NCBI GenBank assembly: GCA_019247715.1
Contig: JAFBAO010000077.1
Span: 1-41,382, forward strand
Origin: Caulobacteraceae bacterium
GTDB taxonomy: Bacteria > Pseudomonadota > Alphaproteobacteria > Caulobacterales > Caulobacteraceae
Direction of reading: 5' to 3'
Length of the DNA stretch: 41,382 bases
The notes below the pieces were generated by a model. That model worked only from the letters and a program-made list of their open reading frames with translations, was not told the origin of the DNA and did no database searches. Positions within the stretch are counted from its first letter, which is position 1, and each line of letters opens with the position of its first letter. Both the position numbers and the translations under genes were made by a program. Shown here in pieces: positions 6,893 through 19,256 of this stretch.

Positions 6893-7978
6893 ATGAAGCC
6901 GCTTCTGGTTCTCGGGGTCGAATCGAGCTGCGACGAAACGGCCGCCGCGGTGGTGCGCCTAGCGGACGGGCGCGCCGAGGCGCTTTCGTCGGTGGTGGCC
7001 AGCCAGGCGGCGGCCCACGCCCCGTTCGGCGGCGTCGTCCCGGAGGTCGCCGCCCGCGCCCATGTGGAGGTCATCGAGCCCACCGTCCGCCACGCCCTGG
7101 CCGAAGCCGGCGTCACCCTCAAGGCCATCGACGGGATCGCCGCCACCGCGGGGCCCGGTCTGGTGGGAGCGGTGATGGTGGGGCTGGCTTTCGGCAAGGC
7201 GCTCGCGCTCGCCGGCGGCCTGCCGCTGATGGCGGTGAACCACCTGGAGGGCCACGCCGTCTCGGTGCGGCTGACCGCCGACGTCCCCTACCCCTTCCTG
7301 CTGCTGCTGGTTTCGGGCGGCCACTGCCAGCTGCTCGAGGTCGCCGGGATCGGCCGGCTGCACCGCCTGGGCTCGACCATCGACGATGCGGCCGGCGAGG
7401 CCTTCGACAAGATCGGCAAGGCGCTGGGGCTTGCCTATCCGGGCGGCCCGGCGCTGGAGCGGCTGGCCGAGGGCGGGCGGGCGGAGCGATTCCCCCTGCC
7501 GCGGGCCCTGGCCGGGCGCGAGGGATGCGACTTCTCCTTCTCGGGCCTCAAGACCGCGGCCGCGCGGCTGGCCGAGCGCTGCGCCGACGAAGCCGACCGC
7601 CGCGACCTCGCCGCCGCCGTTCAGGAGGCCATCGCCGCCCAGCTCGCCGAACGCAGCGCCCGCGCCATGGCGCTGTATGCTGCGCAGCATAAATCCACAG
7701 CATTGCGCTTCGTGGTCGCCGGCGGCGTGGCGGCGAACCGGACCGTGCGCGCCGCCCTGGAGGCCGCGGCGCGGGCGCATGGGTTCAGTTTCCACGCGCC
7801 GCCGCTCGCCTACTGCACCGACAATGCGGCCATGATCGCGCTGGCCGGCGCCGAGCGGCTGGCCGCGGGGATGACCGACGATCTGGACGCCGTCGCCCGC
7901 CCGCGGTGGCCCTTGGACGAGGCTTCGGCCCTCGCCAGCCCTACCCACAAGCCGGGCCGCAAGGGCGCCAAGGCGTGA
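6893..7978 (+). CDS. tsaD: tRNA N6-threonylcarbamoyladenosine transferase TsaD
   Basis: A 361-residue TsaD/Kae1/Gcp-family protein. With TsaB and TsaE it transfers the threonylcarbamoyl group to A37 of tRNAs reading ANN codons. It starts [17 protein letters not shown], has [14 protein letters not shown], and has the iron-binding segment [10 protein letters not shown], where the two His are the usual metal ligands. [56 protein letters not shown] and [10 protein letters not shown] are also present. The ATG at 6893 matches the family N-terminus; an open frame continues upstream but without homology. The stop overlaps the gpsA GTG start, so the two are translationally coupled. The basic C-terminal end ([10 protein letters not shown]) is a short extension. 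Confidence 0.98.
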   Translation: MKPLLVLGVESSCDETAAAVVRLADGRAEALSSVVASQAAAHAPFGGVVPEVAARAHVEVIEPTVRHALAEAGVTLKAIDGIAATAGPGLVGAVMVGLAFGKALALAGGLPLMAVNHLEGHAVSVRLTADVPYPFLLLLVSGGHCQLLEVAGIGRLHRLGSTIDDAAGEAFDKIGKALGLAYPGGPALERLAEGGRAERFPLPRALAGREGCDFSFSGLKTAAARLAERCADEADRRDLAAAVQEAIAAQLAERSARAMALYAAQHKSTALRFVVAGGVAANRTVRAALEAAARAHGFSFHAPPLAYCTDNAAMIALAGAERLAAGMTDDLDAVARPRWPLDEASALASPTHKPGRKGAKA

Positions 7979-8964
7979 GCCGGGCGGGCGTCATCGGCGG
8001 CGGCGCCTGGGGCACGGCGCTCACCCAGGTGGCGGTGCGGGCGGGGCTGGAGGCGAAGCTCTGGGCGCGCGAGCCGGAGGTGGCGGACGGCGTCAACAAG
8101 GCGCACGAGAACCACCTCTTCCTACCGGGCGTCAAACTCGACCCAAAGGTCTCGGCCACCGCCGACCTGGCGGACCTCGCCGGCGCCGACCTCGTCCTGG
8201 CGGTGGCGCCGGCGCAGCATTTGCGCAGCATTCTGGAGCAATTCGCGCAGCATTGCCGGCCGGGCGTCCCGGTGGTGCTGTGCGCCAAGGGCATCGAGCG
8301 GGATTCGCTGAAGCTGATGACCGAGGTGCTCGCCGAGACCCTTCCGGCCGCGGCCCCGGCGGTGCTCTCGGGACCGAGCTTCGCCGCCGAGGTGGCCAGG
8401 GGCCTCCCCACCGCCATCACCCTGGCGGCCGCTGATGCGGAGCTCGCGCGGCGCCTCAGCGCGGCGATCGCCACGCCGACATTCCGCCCCTACGCCTCAT
8501 CCGACATGATCGGCGCCGAGGCCGGCGGGGCCATCAAGAACGTCCTCGCCATCGCTTGCGGGATCGTCGAAGGCAAGGGGCTAGGCCGCAGCGCCCACGC
8601 CGCCCTGGTGACCCGCGGCTTCGCCGAGCTTTCGCGCCTGGCGGTGGCGCTCGGCGGACGGGCGGAGACGGTGGCCGGCCTTTGCGGGCTGGGCGACCTC
8701 GTGCTCACCTGCTCCAGCGCCCAATCGCGCAACATGAGCCTGGGCCTGGCGCTCGGCCGCGGCCAGACCGCCGCCGAGGCCCTGGCCGGCAAGCTCTCGG
8801 TGGCCGAGGGCGTGGAGTCGGCGCCGGCGGTGCGGGCGCTGTCCCGGCGGCTCGGCGTGGAGACCCCGATCAGCGACGCGGTGGCGGCGATCCTGGCCGG
8901 CGAGACGGCCGTCGATGCGGCGATCTCCGCCCTGCTGGCGCGGCCGCTGAAGAGCGAAGCGTGA
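7975..8964 (+). CDS. gpsA: Glycerol-3-phosphate dehydrogenase [NAD(P)+]
   Basis: A 329-residue GpsA that reduces dihydroxyacetone phosphate to sn-glycerol 3-phosphate, the backbone of membrane phospholipids. The Rossmann motif [16 protein letters not shown] is at the N-terminus. [36 protein letters not shown], the catalytic-lysine region [31 protein letters not shown] and [13 protein letters not shown] are all present. The start is GTG at 7975, overlapping the tsaD stop as GTGA; that start places the glycine loop at the correct distance. Gene order tsaD-gpsA-YciI is common in alphaproteobacteria. No anomaly seen. Confidence 0.98.
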   Translation: MSRAGVIGGGAWGTALTQVAVRAGLEAKLWAREPEVADGVNKAHENHLFLPGVKLDPKVSATADLADLAGADLVLAVAPAQHLRSILEQFAQHCRPGVPVVLCAKGIERDSLKLMTEVLAETLPAAAPAVLSGPSFAAEVARGLPTAITLAAADAELARRLSAAIATPTFRPYASSDMIGAEAGGAIKNVLAIACGIVEGKGLGRSAHAALVTRGFAELSRLAVALGGRAETVAGLCGLGDLVLTCSSAQSRNMSLGLALGRGQTAAEALAGKLSVAEGVESAPAVRALSRRLGVETPISDAVAAILAGETAVDAAISALLARPLKSEA

Positions 8965-8975
8965 GAGGGGGAAGC

Positions 8976-9263
8976 ATGGCGACGTTCGCGCTGATCTGCA
9001 TCGACAAGCCGGGGGCGCTGGCGGTGCGCATGGCGGCCCGCGAGGCGCACCTCGCCTACGTCGCCGCGCGCCGCGATCTGGTGCGGCTGGCAGGGCCCTT
9101 CCTGGACGAACAAGGCCAGATGGCCGGGTCAATGCTGATCCTCGAGGCGCCGGACCTCGCCGCCGTCCAGGCGTTCAGCCGGGCCGACCCCTACGTGGCG
9201 GCGGGGCTCTTCGAACGGGTCGAGATCCGGCCCTGGCGGGTAGGGATCGGCCAGCTTCCGTGA
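8976..9263 (+). CDS. YciI-family protein
   Basis: A 95-residue YciI-like ferredoxin-fold protein. The pattern FALICIDKPGALAVRMAAREAHLAYV, then GPFLDEQGQMAGSMLILEA, then AFSRADPYVAAGLFERVEIRPWRVG is typical, with a conserved His in the first helix and an Asp-Pro-Tyr near the end. Family members are small dimeric proteins of largely unknown function; some relatives dehalogenate or hydrolyse small aromatic compounds. A strong GAGGGGGA sequence precedes the ATG at 8976, 11 bases after gpsA. Its stop overlaps the next gene's GTG start by four bases, so gpsA, this gene and the Rieske gene are probably co-transcribed. Confidence 0.92.
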   Translation: MATFALICIDKPGALAVRMAAREAHLAYVAARRDLVRLAGPFLDEQGQMAGSMLILEAPDLAAVQAFSRADPYVAAGLFERVEIRPWRVGIGQLP

Positions 9264-9616
9264 CCGCCAATCCAGCCCGGCCGGCGCCCGGAACCATGCT
9301 GTGCGCGCTCGCCGACATCGCCGACCCCGGCGCGCGGGGCTTCGTGTTCCGGGAAGGCGAGGCGCTGTTCCTCGGGTTCGTGGCGCGGGTGGAGGACGAG
9401 GTCTACGGCTACGTCGACCGCTGCCCGCACGCCGGCCTGCCGCTCGCTCCGCTGCCGAACCAGTACCTGACCCGCGAGGGCGACCTCATCCTCTGCGGCT
9501 CGCACGGGGCGCTGTTCCGGATCGGCAGCGGCCAATGCGTGGCCGGGCCTTGCGCGGGCGCGAGCCTCTGGCCATGGCCGGTGAAGGTGGCGGACGGCAA
9601 GATCGTCACCTGCTGA
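9260..9616 (+). CDS. Rieske [2Fe-2S] domain protein
   Basis: A 118-residue single-domain Rieske ferredoxin-like protein. The cluster ligands are visible as Cys-Pro-His in DRCPHAGLPLAPLP and Cys-Gly-Ser-His in ILCGSHGALFRIGSG. The text between and after (REGDLILCGSHGALF, CAGASLWPWPVKVADG) follows the NirD/ferredoxin-type Rieske fold. Such small proteins deliver electrons to oxygenases or serve unknown redox roles. The GTG at 9260 overlaps the YciI stop, so it is translationally coupled and ends the tsaD operon. Its 3' end overlaps the convergent creatininase gene by 11 bases. The partner enzyme is not evident in the window. Confidence 0.92.
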   Translation: MTANPARPAPGTMLCALADIADPGARGFVFREGEALFLGFVARVEDEVYGYVDRCPHAGLPLAPLPNQYLTREGDLILCGSHGALFRIGSGQCVAGPCAGASLWPWPVKVADGKIVTC

Positions 9617-10358
9617 CGCCGGACTCGGCCCCGAACGCCCGCACTTCCTCGATCAGCCCGGCCACCGCCAGCCGGACCAGCTCGGCGCCCTTCTCGGGGG
9701 TCGCGAGGCCCGGGTCCGAGCCCATGCGGCCGTCGGGAAACCGGGCGCGAAAGTCGGAGGCCTCGCGGATCGGGCCGGTGGGGGCGATCTGGGGCGCGTA
9801 GTTGGCGGCCTTGATGGCGTCCGGATAGGCCCACTGGGTGACGGCGATCTCCGAGGGCGTCGCGTGGCTGCCATGCCCGGCCGGGAACTGCTGGTGGGCG
9901 AGCTTGAAGACGCCCTTGAGGTCCCACCAGTTCTTCAGCTTCAGGGCGAAGCCGCGCGGCCGGGCCGCGAAGCTCGCCTCGGCGTAGAGCTCGGAGAACG
10001 CCGCCTCGATGGTGGCCACGTTGCCGCCGTGGCCGTTCAGGAAATAGAGCCGCGTGAAGCCGTGGTGGGCGAGCGAGCGGGCCCAGTCGCCGATGGCGGC
10101 CATGAAGGTGGAGGGCCGAAGCGCAATGGTGCCCGGAAAATCCAGATGGTGCTGCGCCATGCCGATGTTGAAGGTCGGCGCCACCAGGATGTCGGCCTCC
10201 TTCTGGGCCTCGTGGGCGATGATCTCCGGGCAAAGCCAGTCGGTGCCGAGGAGGCCCGTAGGCCCATGCTGCTCGTTGGAGCCGATCGGGATCACCACCG
10301 TCCGCGAACGCTCGAGGTAGGCCTCGATCTCGGCCCAGGTGGAAAGATGCAGCAGCAT
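9606..10358 (-). CDS. Creatininase-family amidohydrolase
   Basis: A 250-residue protein of the creatinine amidohydrolase family, a metal-dependent fold acting on cyclic or linear amides; relatives include creatininase and the mycofactocin peptidase MftE. Family motifs include VVIPIGSNEQHGPTG, LLGTDWLCPEI (metal-binding His, Glu and Asp), NIGMAQHHLDFPGTIAL, FLNGHGGNVATIEAAF and GHGSHATPSEIAV. The ATG at 10358 gives the normal start, LHLSTWAEIEAYL. It is divergent from the peroxiredoxin gene (82-base gap) and convergent with the Rieske gene, overlapping by 11 bases. No mycofactocin or creatine genes are present, so the substrate is unknown. Confidence 0.92.
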   Translation of the reverse strand: MLLHLSTWAEIEAYLERSRTVVIPIGSNEQHGPTGLLGTDWLCPEIIAHEAQKEADILVAPTFNIGMAQHHLDFPGTIALRPSTFMAAIGDWARSLAHHGFTRLYFLNGHGGNVATIEAAFSELYAEASFAARPRGFALKLKNWWDLKGVFKLAHQQFPAGHGSHATPSEIAVTQWAYPDAIKAANYAPQIAPTGPIREASDFRARFPDGRMGSDPGLATPEKGAELVRLAVAGLIEEVRAFGAESGVSR

Positions 10359-10440
10359 GCGGAATCCAGATGGGAAATTTGTCGCGGGATACTAGCTTAT
10401 GTCCGGGCCGACGATCGACGCGCAGAAAAGGAGACTTCGC

Positions 10441-11073
10441 ATGGCGCTGCAGCTTGGCGACATCGCCCCCGACTTCACCCAGGATTCCACCCAGGGCCCC
10501 CTGAATTTCTACAAGTGGGCGGGCGACAGCTGGGTGGTGCTATTCTCGCACCCGAAGGATTACACCCCGGTCTGCACCACCGAGCTCGGCATCGTCGCCA
10601 AGCTGAAGCCCGAGTTCGAGAAGCGCGGGGTCAAGGTGATCGGGCTCTCGGTGGATCCAGCCGACAGCCACGCCGGCTGGGCCAAGGACATCGAGGAGAC
10701 GCAAGGGGCGGCGCTCAACTTCCCGCTGATCGCCGACCACGACCGCAAGGTCGCGGACCTCTACGGCATGATCCATCCCAACGCCAATGACACCCTGACG
10801 GTCCGCTCGGTGTTCGTGATCGATGCGGCCAAGAAGGTGCGCCTCACCCTCACCTATCCGGCGTCCACCGGCCGCAATTTCGACGAGCTGCTGCGGGTGA
10901 TCGACAGCCTGCAGCTCACCGACAAGCACAAGGTGGCCACCCCCGGAAACTGGAAGCACGGCCAGGACGTGATCATCGTGCCCGCGGTGACCAACGAGCA
11001 GGCCAAGACGCTGTTTCCCGGCGGCTGGACCGAGCACAAGCCATACCTGCGCACCGTGAAGCAGCCGGGCTGA
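10441..11073 (+). CDS. 1-Cys peroxiredoxin (Prx6 type)
   Basis: A 210-residue peroxiredoxin reducing hydrogen peroxide and organic hydroperoxides. The peroxidatic Cys45 is in [11 protein letters not shown], preceded by [23 protein letters not shown] and a long C-terminal domain ([35 protein letters not shown]) are typical of the Prx6/1-Cys subgroup. No resolving cysteine is seen near the C-terminus, as expected for this subgroup, so an external thiol is needed. A good AAGGAG site lies upstream of the ATG at 10441. It stands alone between the divergent creatininase gene and the acs gene. Confidence 0.97.
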   Translation: MALQLGDIAPDFTQDSTQGPLNFYKWAGDSWVVLFSHPKDYTPVCTTELGIVAKLKPEFEKRGVKVIGLSVDPADSHAGWAKDIEETQGAALNFPLIADHDRKVADLYGMIHPNANDTLTVRSVFVIDAAKKVRLTLTYPASTGRNFDELLRVIDSLQLTDKHKVATPGNWKHGQDVIIVPAVTNEQAKTLFPGGWTEHKPYLRTVKQPG

Positions 11074-11170
11074 AGAGGCGTCGCGGCCCCGCCCAGGCGC
11101 GGCTCGGACGGGCGTTCCTTGCGCTGGCCTCGCGCCCCGCATACTGCGGAGCCAGGAGAGGGAGCCCGTC

Positions 11171-13117
<1,947 letters not shown>

Positions 13118-13190
13118 GCCCGCCGGATTTGGGGTTCCCAGAGGCGCCCGCCGGGCTCTACAGCTTCGGCGCGCAGAGGGAGATCGGATC

Positions 13191-14045
13191 ATGCTGAGCT
13201 GGCGAGTGGGCGCGGTGAAGGTCACCCGCGTGGTGGAGATCGAGATCCCCATCGCCTACCGCGCGGAACGGCCGTTCCTGAAAGGGGCGACCCCCGAGGC
13301 CCTGAGGGCGATCCCCTGGCTCTTCCCGCACTTCGTCACCGACGACGGGTCGATCCGGCTTTCGATCCACGCGCTCCTCGTCGAGGCGCCCGGCCTGCGG
13401 CTGGTGGTGGACACCTGCCTCGGCAACGACAAGCCCCGCAAGCTGATGCCCGAGCCGCTCGCCACCGACTTTCTCCGGCAGTTGGAAAGCGCCGGCTGGA
13501 AGCGCGAGGCGGTGGATGCGGTGGTCTGCACCCACCTGCACGTCGACCACGTGGGCTGGAACACCATGCTCGAGAACGGCAAGTGGGTCCCGACCTTCCC
13601 CAAGGCCCGCTACCTGATCGGCCGGCGCGAGCTGGAGCACTGGACCGCCGAGGGAAACGAGGAGCAGCAGCAGATCCTGGCCGACAGCGTGAGGCCGATC
13701 TTCGATGCGGGGCTGGCGGAGCTGGTGGACCCCGACTACCGGATCTCGCCCGAGGTGCGGCTCATCCCGACGGCGGGCCACACGCCGGGCCACGTCAGCG
13801 TGATGATCGAGTCTCAGGGCGAGCGGGCGGTGATCACAGGCGACATGTCCCACCACCCCTGCCAGATGGTCCATCCCGACTGGTGCCCCGAAGTCGACTG
13901 CGATCCGGCGGCGGCCACCGCCATGCGCCGGCGGATGTTCGCCGAGTGGGCCGACCAGCCGATCCTGGTGATCGGCACCCACTACGCCGGCCCCACCGCC
14001 GGCCACGTCCGCCGCGACGGCGAGGTCTACCGCTTCGAGGTGTGA
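13191..14045 (+). CDS. MBL-fold metallo-hydrolase
   Basis: A 284-residue metallo-beta-lactamase-fold protein. The zinc motif HxHxDH is in VCTHLHVDHVGWNT at about residue 115. A downstream GHTPGHVSVMIES, the bridging Asp in ITGDMSHHPCQMVHPDW, and a final His in IGTHYAGPTAGHV complete the usual binuclear site. The overall order and length resemble the AHL-lactonase/N-acyl-homoserine-lactone-type hydrolases and related esterases, but such MBL proteins are promiscuous and the substrate cannot be told from the sequence. It has no signal peptide, so it is cytosolic. It lies between acs and the M16 protease, with a GGGAGATCGG stretch before the ATG. Confidence 0.93.
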   Translation: MLSWRVGAVKVTRVVEIEIPIAYRAERPFLKGATPEALRAIPWLFPHFVTDDGSIRLSIHALLVEAPGLRLVVDTCLGNDKPRKLMPEPLATDFLRQLESAGWKREAVDAVVCTHLHVDHVGWNTMLENGKWVPTFPKARYLIGRRELEHWTAEGNEEQQQILADSVRPIFDAGLAELVDPDYRISPEVRLIPTAGHTPGHVSVMIESQGERAVITGDMSHHPCQMVHPDWCPEVDCDPAAATAMRRRMFAEWADQPILVIGTHYAGPTAGHVRRDGEVYRFEV

Positions 14046-14127
14046 GGACGCGCCGTCCGATGACTCGACGGTAAGGTGTTCAATGCGCCCGCGAACGATA
14101 AAGATCGGCGGCGAAAAGGGAGCGACC

Positions 14128-16956
14128 ATGCTGCGGATCATGCTCGCCGCCGTCTTGGCGGCCGTCGTGCTGGGAACCGGGCGTCAAGCTGCGGCCCAGT
14201 CCGTCGTGCCGCCGATCGGCTTCCACGCGCGCACCCTCGCCAACGGGCTGAGGGTCATCACCGCCCTCGACCGGACGACGCCCAACGTGACGGTGCAGGT
14301 CTGGTACGGGGTGGGAGCGAAGAACGATCCGTCCGGACGGTCCGGCTTCGCGCACCTCTTCGAGCACATGATGTTCAAGGCCACGGCCCAGCTGCCGGCC
14401 GAGTACTTCGACCGCCTGACCGAGGACGTGGGCGGCATGAACAACGCCTTTACCATGGACGACACCACCGCCTTCTACGAGGTGATCCCGTCAGGCCACC
14501 TGCAGCGGCTCCTCTGGGCGGAGGCCAGCCGCATGAGCTCGCTGCAGGTGGACGCGGCCAACTTCCACTCCGAGCGGGAGGTGGTGAAGGAGGAGCTGCG
14601 CCAGCGGGTGCTGGCCGATCCCTACGGCCGCTTCTTCCGCTATCTGATCCCCGAGGCGACCTTCGCCGTCCATCCCTACAAGCGCTCCGCGATCGGCTCG
14701 ATCGAGGACCTCGACGCGGCCACGCTGGACGACGTGCGGGCGTTCCACGCCACCTTCTACCGGCCGGACAATGCGGTGCTGGTGGTGGCGGGGAACTTCG
14801 ACCCCGCCGAGCTCGACGCCTGGATCGACCGCTACTTCGGGGCTTTGCGGGACCCGCCGCCGCCGGTTCCGGCGGTGGCCGCGGTCGAGCCGCCCCGCAC
14901 GGCGCCCAGGACCGTCACCGGCTACGGCCCCGACGTGCCCCTGCCGGCGGTGGCGATCACCTGGCTCGCGCCGGCGGCGGCGAGCCCGGACGCCGCCCCG
15001 CTCGACGTGCTGGACGCGATCCTCACCGCGGGAAGATCCTCGCGGCTCTATGATTCCCTGATCTACGAGCGCCAGGTCGCCGCCCAGGTGTTCTCCGAGG
15101 CTGACCTGCGCCAGCAGCCCGGAATGTTCTACGTAGGGGCGGTGGCGGCCCAGGGCCATACGGCCGACGAGCTGCTGACCGCGCTGCGCGACCAGGTGGG
15201 CGCGCTTAGGCGAACGCCGGTGAGTTCGGCCGAGCTCGAGGCGGCCAAGACCCAACTGCTCGCCACCGAGGTCCGCCAGCGCGAGACGATCGAGGGGCGG
15301 GCGACGGAGCTCGGCCAGGCCCAGGTGATCGAGGGCGATGCAGCGCGCGCCAACACCGACATCGAGGACCTGCAAAAGGTCACCGCCGCCGACGTGCTGA
15401 GGGTGGCGCGCCAATACCTGCCCGACGAACAGCGGGTCGATATCCGCTACCTCCCCGAATCTCAGAAGCCGCAGACCACGCCCGGCGCAACCGCCCCCCC
15501 GGCCAGCGCCGCGCCCGCAGCGGAGGCGTCGCCCGAGACGGCGCCGGAACCGACGGCCGCGGCGCCGAGCCCGCCCGCCGGCCTGCCACCCATCGGCGCC
15601 CAGCCCGCCCCGGTCCTGCCGACGCCGGCGGAGAAGACCCTGGCCAACGGGCTTCGGGTGATCGTCGCCAGAAGCACCGACCTTCCCCTGGTGGCGGCCG
15701 ACCTGTTGGTGCAGACCGGTTCCGAGGCCGATCCGCCCGGCCTCTCGGGCGCCGCCATCCTCACCGCCGACGTCGTCACCGAGGGGACCACGAGCCGCTC
15801 GGCCCGCGACATCGCCCGCCAGACCGAGATCCTCGGCGCCCAGCTGAACGCCAGCGCCAGCTGGGAGGCCTCGTCCGTCAGCCTGTCGGCCATGCGCGGC
15901 AAGCTGGAGGCCGCCCTGCCGATCATGGCCGACGTCGTGGAGAACCCCACCTTCGCCGCCGACGAGGTTGAGCGGGCCCGCAAGCAGGCCCTCGCCGGCC
16001 TGGAGGTGGCCCTCGGCGACCCGGCGCAGGTGGCCGCCTTCGCCACCGCCCCGGTGGTCTACGCCGGCACCCCGTTCGGCCATGCCGCCAACGGCGATCG
16101 CGGCTCCCTCAAGCGGCTCACGGCGGCGGATCTGGCGCGGTTCCATGCGGCCTACTGGCGTCCGGACAACGCCATCCTGGTGCTCACCGGCGACATCTCC
16201 GCGGAAGACGGCTTCGCCCTGGCGCAAAAGGTGTTCGGCGCCTGGAAACGGCCGGCAGGGCCTCCCCCACGTCCGCCGGCCGCGAAGGCCGACGCGCGCC
16301 CGCGCACCGTGGCCGTCGACCTGCCCGGCGCGGGCCAGGCGGCGGTGGTGGTGACCCTGCCCACGATCACCCGCCGCGACCCGCGCTACTACCAGGGGCT
16401 GGTGGCGAACACGGTGCTGGGCGGCGGCTATTCGGCCCGGCTCAACGAGGAGATCCGGGTGAAGCGGGGCCTGAGCTACGGGGCGGGGGCTCAGCTCAGC
16501 GCCCGCCGCACGCTGGGCGCCTTCACCGCCCAGGCCCAGACCCGCAACGAGACCGCCGGCGAGGTGGCGAACCTCATCAAGGACGAGATGCGAAAGCTGG
16601 CCGGCGCCCCGCCGGCCCAGGGCGAGCTGACCGCCCGCACCTCTTCCCTGGTCGGCGAGTACGGCCGGGCGCTGGCCACCGCCGGCGGCCTCGGCGCCCA
16701 GCTCGGGGCCCTGGCGCTCTACGGAATCGATCTCGACGAGATCAAGGCCTACACCGGCAAGGTCGAGGCGGTGACACCGGGCGAGGTGCAGGCCTTCGCC
16801 AGGGATGCCCTGGATCCGGACCGCGCCAGCGTCATCGTGGTGGGCGACGGCCAGACGGCGCTGGCGCCCCTGAAGGCCGCCTTCCCGAACCTCGCCGTCG
16901 TGCCGATCGCCCGCTTCGATCCGGACAATCCGTCGCTGGAGGGGCCGGCGCCTTAG
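14128..16956 (+). CDS. Exported M16-family protease, fused double domain
   Basis: A 942-residue protein with a signal peptide (MLRIMLAAVLAAVVLG, Ala-rich cut near AAAQ), so it acts in the periplasm or envelope. Two pitrilysin-type halves are joined by a Pro/Ala-rich linker at about residues 447-496. The first half carries the zinc motif HLFEH (His76, Glu79, His80), with HSEREVVKEELRQR downstream supplying the third ligand. The second half (from KTLANGLRVIVARSTDLPLV) lacks HxxEH: the corresponding place reads SGAAILTADVV, so it is probably a non-catalytic partner domain. It has RVKRGLSYGAGAQLSARRTLG, the conserved C-terminal R...Y segment. I start at 14128, not 14083, because of the signal peptide and an AAAAGGGAG site. 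Many alphaproteobacteria encode the halves as two adjacent genes. Confidence 0.94.
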   Translation: MLRIMLAAVLAAVVLGTGRQAAAQSVVPPIGFHARTLANGLRVITALDRTTPNVTVQVWYGVGAKNDPSGRSGFAHLFEHMMFKATAQLPAEYFDRLTEDVGGMNNAFTMDDTTAFYEVIPSGHLQRLLWAEASRMSSLQVDAANFHSEREVVKEELRQRVLADPYGRFFRYLIPEATFAVHPYKRSAIGSIEDLDAATLDDVRAFHATFYRPDNAVLVVAGNFDPAELDAWIDRYFGALRDPPPPVPAVAAVEPPRTAPRTVTGYGPDVPLPAVAITWLAPAAASPDAAPLDVLDAILTAGRSSRLYDSLIYERQVAAQVFSEADLRQQPGMFYVGAVAAQGHTADELLTALRDQVGALRRTPVSSAELEAAKTQLLATEVRQRETIEGRATELGQAQVIEGDAARANTDIEDLQKVTAADVLRVARQYLPDEQRVDIRYLPESQKPQTTPGATAPPASAAPAAEASPETAPEPTAAAPSPPAGLPPIGAQPAPVLPTPAEKTLANGLRVIVARSTDLPLVAADLLVQTGSEADPPGLSGAAILTADVVTEGTTSRSARDIARQTEILGAQLNASASWEASSVSLSAMRGKLEAALPIMADVVENPTFAADEVERARKQALAGLEVALGDPAQVAAFATAPVVYAGTPFGHAANGDRGSLKRLTAADLARFHAAYWRPDNAILVLTGDISAEDGFALAQKVFGAWKRPAGPPPRPPAAKADARPRTVAVDLPGAGQAAVVVTLPTITRRDPRYYQGLVANTVLGGGYSARLNEEIRVKRGLSYGAGAQLSARRTLGAFTAQAQTRNETAGEVANLIKDEMRKLAGAPPAQGELTARTSSLVGEYGRALATAGGLGAQLGALALYGIDLDEIKAYTGKVEAVTPGEVQAFARDALDPDRASVIVVGDGQTALAPLKAAFPNLAVVPIARFDPDNPSLEGPAP

Positions 16957-16964
16957 CGGGACGG

Positions 16965-19256
16965 CTACTCGGCCGCGTCGACCAGCGGCTGATCGTAAGC
17001 GGCCATCATGGCCATGTTCAGGATCTTGGAGACCGAGGCCGAGAGCGGGCAGATCTGCACCGACCTGGAGAGCCCCAGCAGGATGGGCCCCACCACCGTC
17101 GCCTCGCCCAGCGACTGCACCAGCTTGGTGGAGATCGAGGCCGAGTGGATGGCCGGCATGATCAGCACGTTGGCCGGCCCGGTCAGCCGCATGAAGGGAT
17201 AGTTCTCGCGCCGCTCCGGCTCCAGGGCGAGCTCGGGCGGCATCTCGCCCTCGTACTCGAAGCCCACGTCGCGGCGCGCGTCCAGCATCGCCACCGCCTG
17301 GCGGACCTTCTCCGAGCGCTCGCCCATGGGATTGCCGAAGGCCGAGTACGACATGAACGCCACCCGCGGCGTGAAGCCCAGCCGCCGCACCGCCCCCGCC
17401 GCCTCGACGGCGATCTCCACCAGCTCCTCCGACTCGGGCATCTCGGTGACGTTGGTGTCCGCGATGAACAGGGTGCGGCCCTTGGAGAGCACGATCGACA
17501 TGCCGATCACCCGCCCGCCGGGCGCCGGATCGATCACCCGCAGCACCTCCTCCAGCGCCTGGTCGAAGCTGCGGGTCACGCCGGTGACGAGGCCGTCGGC
17601 GTAGCCGCGGGCGACCAGCGCCGCGCCGAAGGAGTTGCGGTCCTGGTTGATCAGCCGCAGCACGTCCCGGCGCAGGTAGCCGCGGCGCTGCAGGCGGTCG
17701 TAGACGAAGTCCACCAGCTCGGGCACGTGCTTCGAGAGCCGCGCGTTCAGGACCTCGAGCTTGGCCTCCGCCGGATCGAGCCCCGCGGCGCGCATGTTCT
17801 CGGCCACCAGCTCCTCGCGGCCGACGAGAAGGGCCTTGCCGAATCCCTGGGTCTGGAAGGCGTTGGCGGCGCGGATCACCGAGGGCTCCTCGCCTTCGGC
17901 GAAGACGATCCGCTTTTGCGGCCCCGACTGCACCGCCCCCGACACCTTCTGCAGGAAGGCGGCGCTGGGATCCAGCCGCCGGGCTAGGGCCTCGCGATAG
18001 CCGTCCATGTCGACGATCGGCCGGCGAGCCACGCCGGTGTCCATGGCCGCCTGGGCCACGAACGGCGGGATGTACCAGATCAGCCGCGGATCGAACGGCG
18101 AGGGGATGATGTACTCCGGCCCGAACTTCAGATGCCCGCCGTGATAGGCGGCGGCGACCTCGTCGGGCACGTCCTCCCGGGCGAGCTCGGCCAGCGCCCG
18201 GGCGCAGGCGATCTTCATCTCCATGTTGACCCGCTTGGCGCGCACGTCGAGGGCCCCGCGGAAGATGTACGGGAAGCCCAGGACGTTGTTCACCTGGTTC
18301 GGATAGTCGGACCGGCCGGTGGCGATGATGGCGTCGGGGCGAACCTGGCGGACCTCTTCCGGAGTGATCTCCGGATCGGGGTTGGCCATGGCGAAGATGA
18401 TCGGGCGCTCGTTCATCAGCTTCAGGTGCTCGCCGCTGAGCGCCCCCTTCACCGACAGCCCGAAGAAGGCGTCGGCGCCGCGCAGCGCCTCCTCGAGCGT
18501 GCGCGCGTCGGTCTCCACCGCGTGGGCCGACTTCCACTGGTTCATGGCCTCGGTGCGGCCGCGGTAGATGACGCCCTTGGTGTCGAGGGCGATGCAGTTC
18601 TCCGGCCTCACCCCCACCGCCTTGATGAGGTCCAGGGTGGCGATGCCGGCCGCGCCCGCGCCGTTGAGCACCAGCTTGATGTCCTCGAGCCGCCGGCCGG
18701 TGATCCGGCAGGCGTTGATCAGGCCCGCCGTGGAGATGATCGCCGTGCCGTGCTGGTCGTCGTGGAAGACCGGAATGTCCAGGAGCTCCTGGAGCTCGGT
18801 CTCGATCCGGAAGCACTCGGGACTCTTGATGTCCTCGAGGTTGATGCCCCCGTAGGTGAGGCCGATGTTCTTGACGACGGTAATGATCTCGTCGGGGTCA
18901 CGGGAGGCCACCTCGACGTCGATGGAATCCACGTCGGCGAAGCGCTTGAAGAGCACGCTCTTGCCCTCCATCACCGGCTTGGAGGCCAGCGCGCCCAGGT
19001 CGCCGAGGCCCAGGATGGCGGTGCCGTTGGAGATCACCGCCACCAGGTTGCCCTTGGACGTGTAGTCGTAAACGGTGTCCGCATCCTCGGCGATCGCCAG
19101 CACCGGCACCGCCACGCCCGGCGAATAGGCGAGCGAGAGGTCGCGCTGGGTCGCCATCGGCTTGGTGGCCGTGATGGCGACCTTACCGGGCGTCGGCAGA
19201 CGGTGGAAGGCCAGGGCCTCGTCGTCGGTGAAGGTGCGTTTTTCGGGTTCGCTCAT
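16965..19256 (-). CDS. maeB: NADP-dependent malic enzyme with phosphotransacetylase-like C-terminal domain
   Basis: A 763-residue MaeB-type enzyme that oxidatively decarboxylates malate to pyruvate with NADPH production. The malic-enzyme half (about residues 1-425) has [67 protein letters not shown] and the nucleotide-binding [35 protein letters not shown] completes it. The other half resembles phosphate acetyltransferase ([19 protein letters not shown] through the [20 protein letters not shown] end) and in studied relatives is regulatory, sensing acetyl-CoA. Length agrees with the family. It converges on the M16 gene with an 8-base gap and is divergent from dapB. It and acs connect acetate/malate metabolism locally, though not as one operon. 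Confidence 0.97.
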   Translation of the reverse strand: MSEPEKRTFTDDEALAFHRLPTPGKVAITATKPMATQRDLSLAYSPGVAVPVLAIAEDADTVYDYTSKGNLVAVISNGTAILGLGDLGALASKPVMEGKSVLFKRFADVDSIDVEVASRDPDEIITVVKNIGLTYGGINLEDIKSPECFRIETELQELLDIPVFHDDQHGTAIISTAGLINACRITGRRLEDIKLVLNGAGAAGIATLDLIKAVGVRPENCIALDTKGVIYRGRTEAMNQWKSAHAVETDARTLEEALRGADAFFGLSVKGALSGEHLKLMNERPIIFAMANPDPEITPEEVRQVRPDAIIATGRSDYPNQVNNVLGFPYIFRGALDVRAKRVNMEMKIACARALAELAREDVPDEVAAAYHGGHLKFGPEYIIPSPFDPRLIWYIPPFVAQAAMDTGVARRPIVDMDGYREALARRLDPSAAFLQKVSGAVQSGPQKRIVFAEGEEPSVIRAANAFQTQGFGKALLVGREELVAENMRAAGLDPAEAKLEVLNARLSKHVPELVDFVYDRLQRRGYLRRDVLRLINQDRNSFGAALVARGYADGLVTGVTRSFDQALEEVLRVIDPAPGGRVIGMSIVLSKGRTLFIADTNVTEMPESEELVEIAVEAAGAVRRLGFTPRVAFMSYSAFGNPMGERSEKVRQAVAMLDARRDVGFEYEGEMPPELALEPERRENYPFMRLTGPANVLIMPAIHSASISTKLVQSLGEATVVGPILLGLSRSVQICPLSASVSKILNMAMMAAYDQPLVDAAE

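Noticed and set aside
14491..18816. Very long antisense frame of 1441 codons
   Set aside because: High GC gives long open antisense frames; it shadows the M16 and maeB genes and shows no domain.
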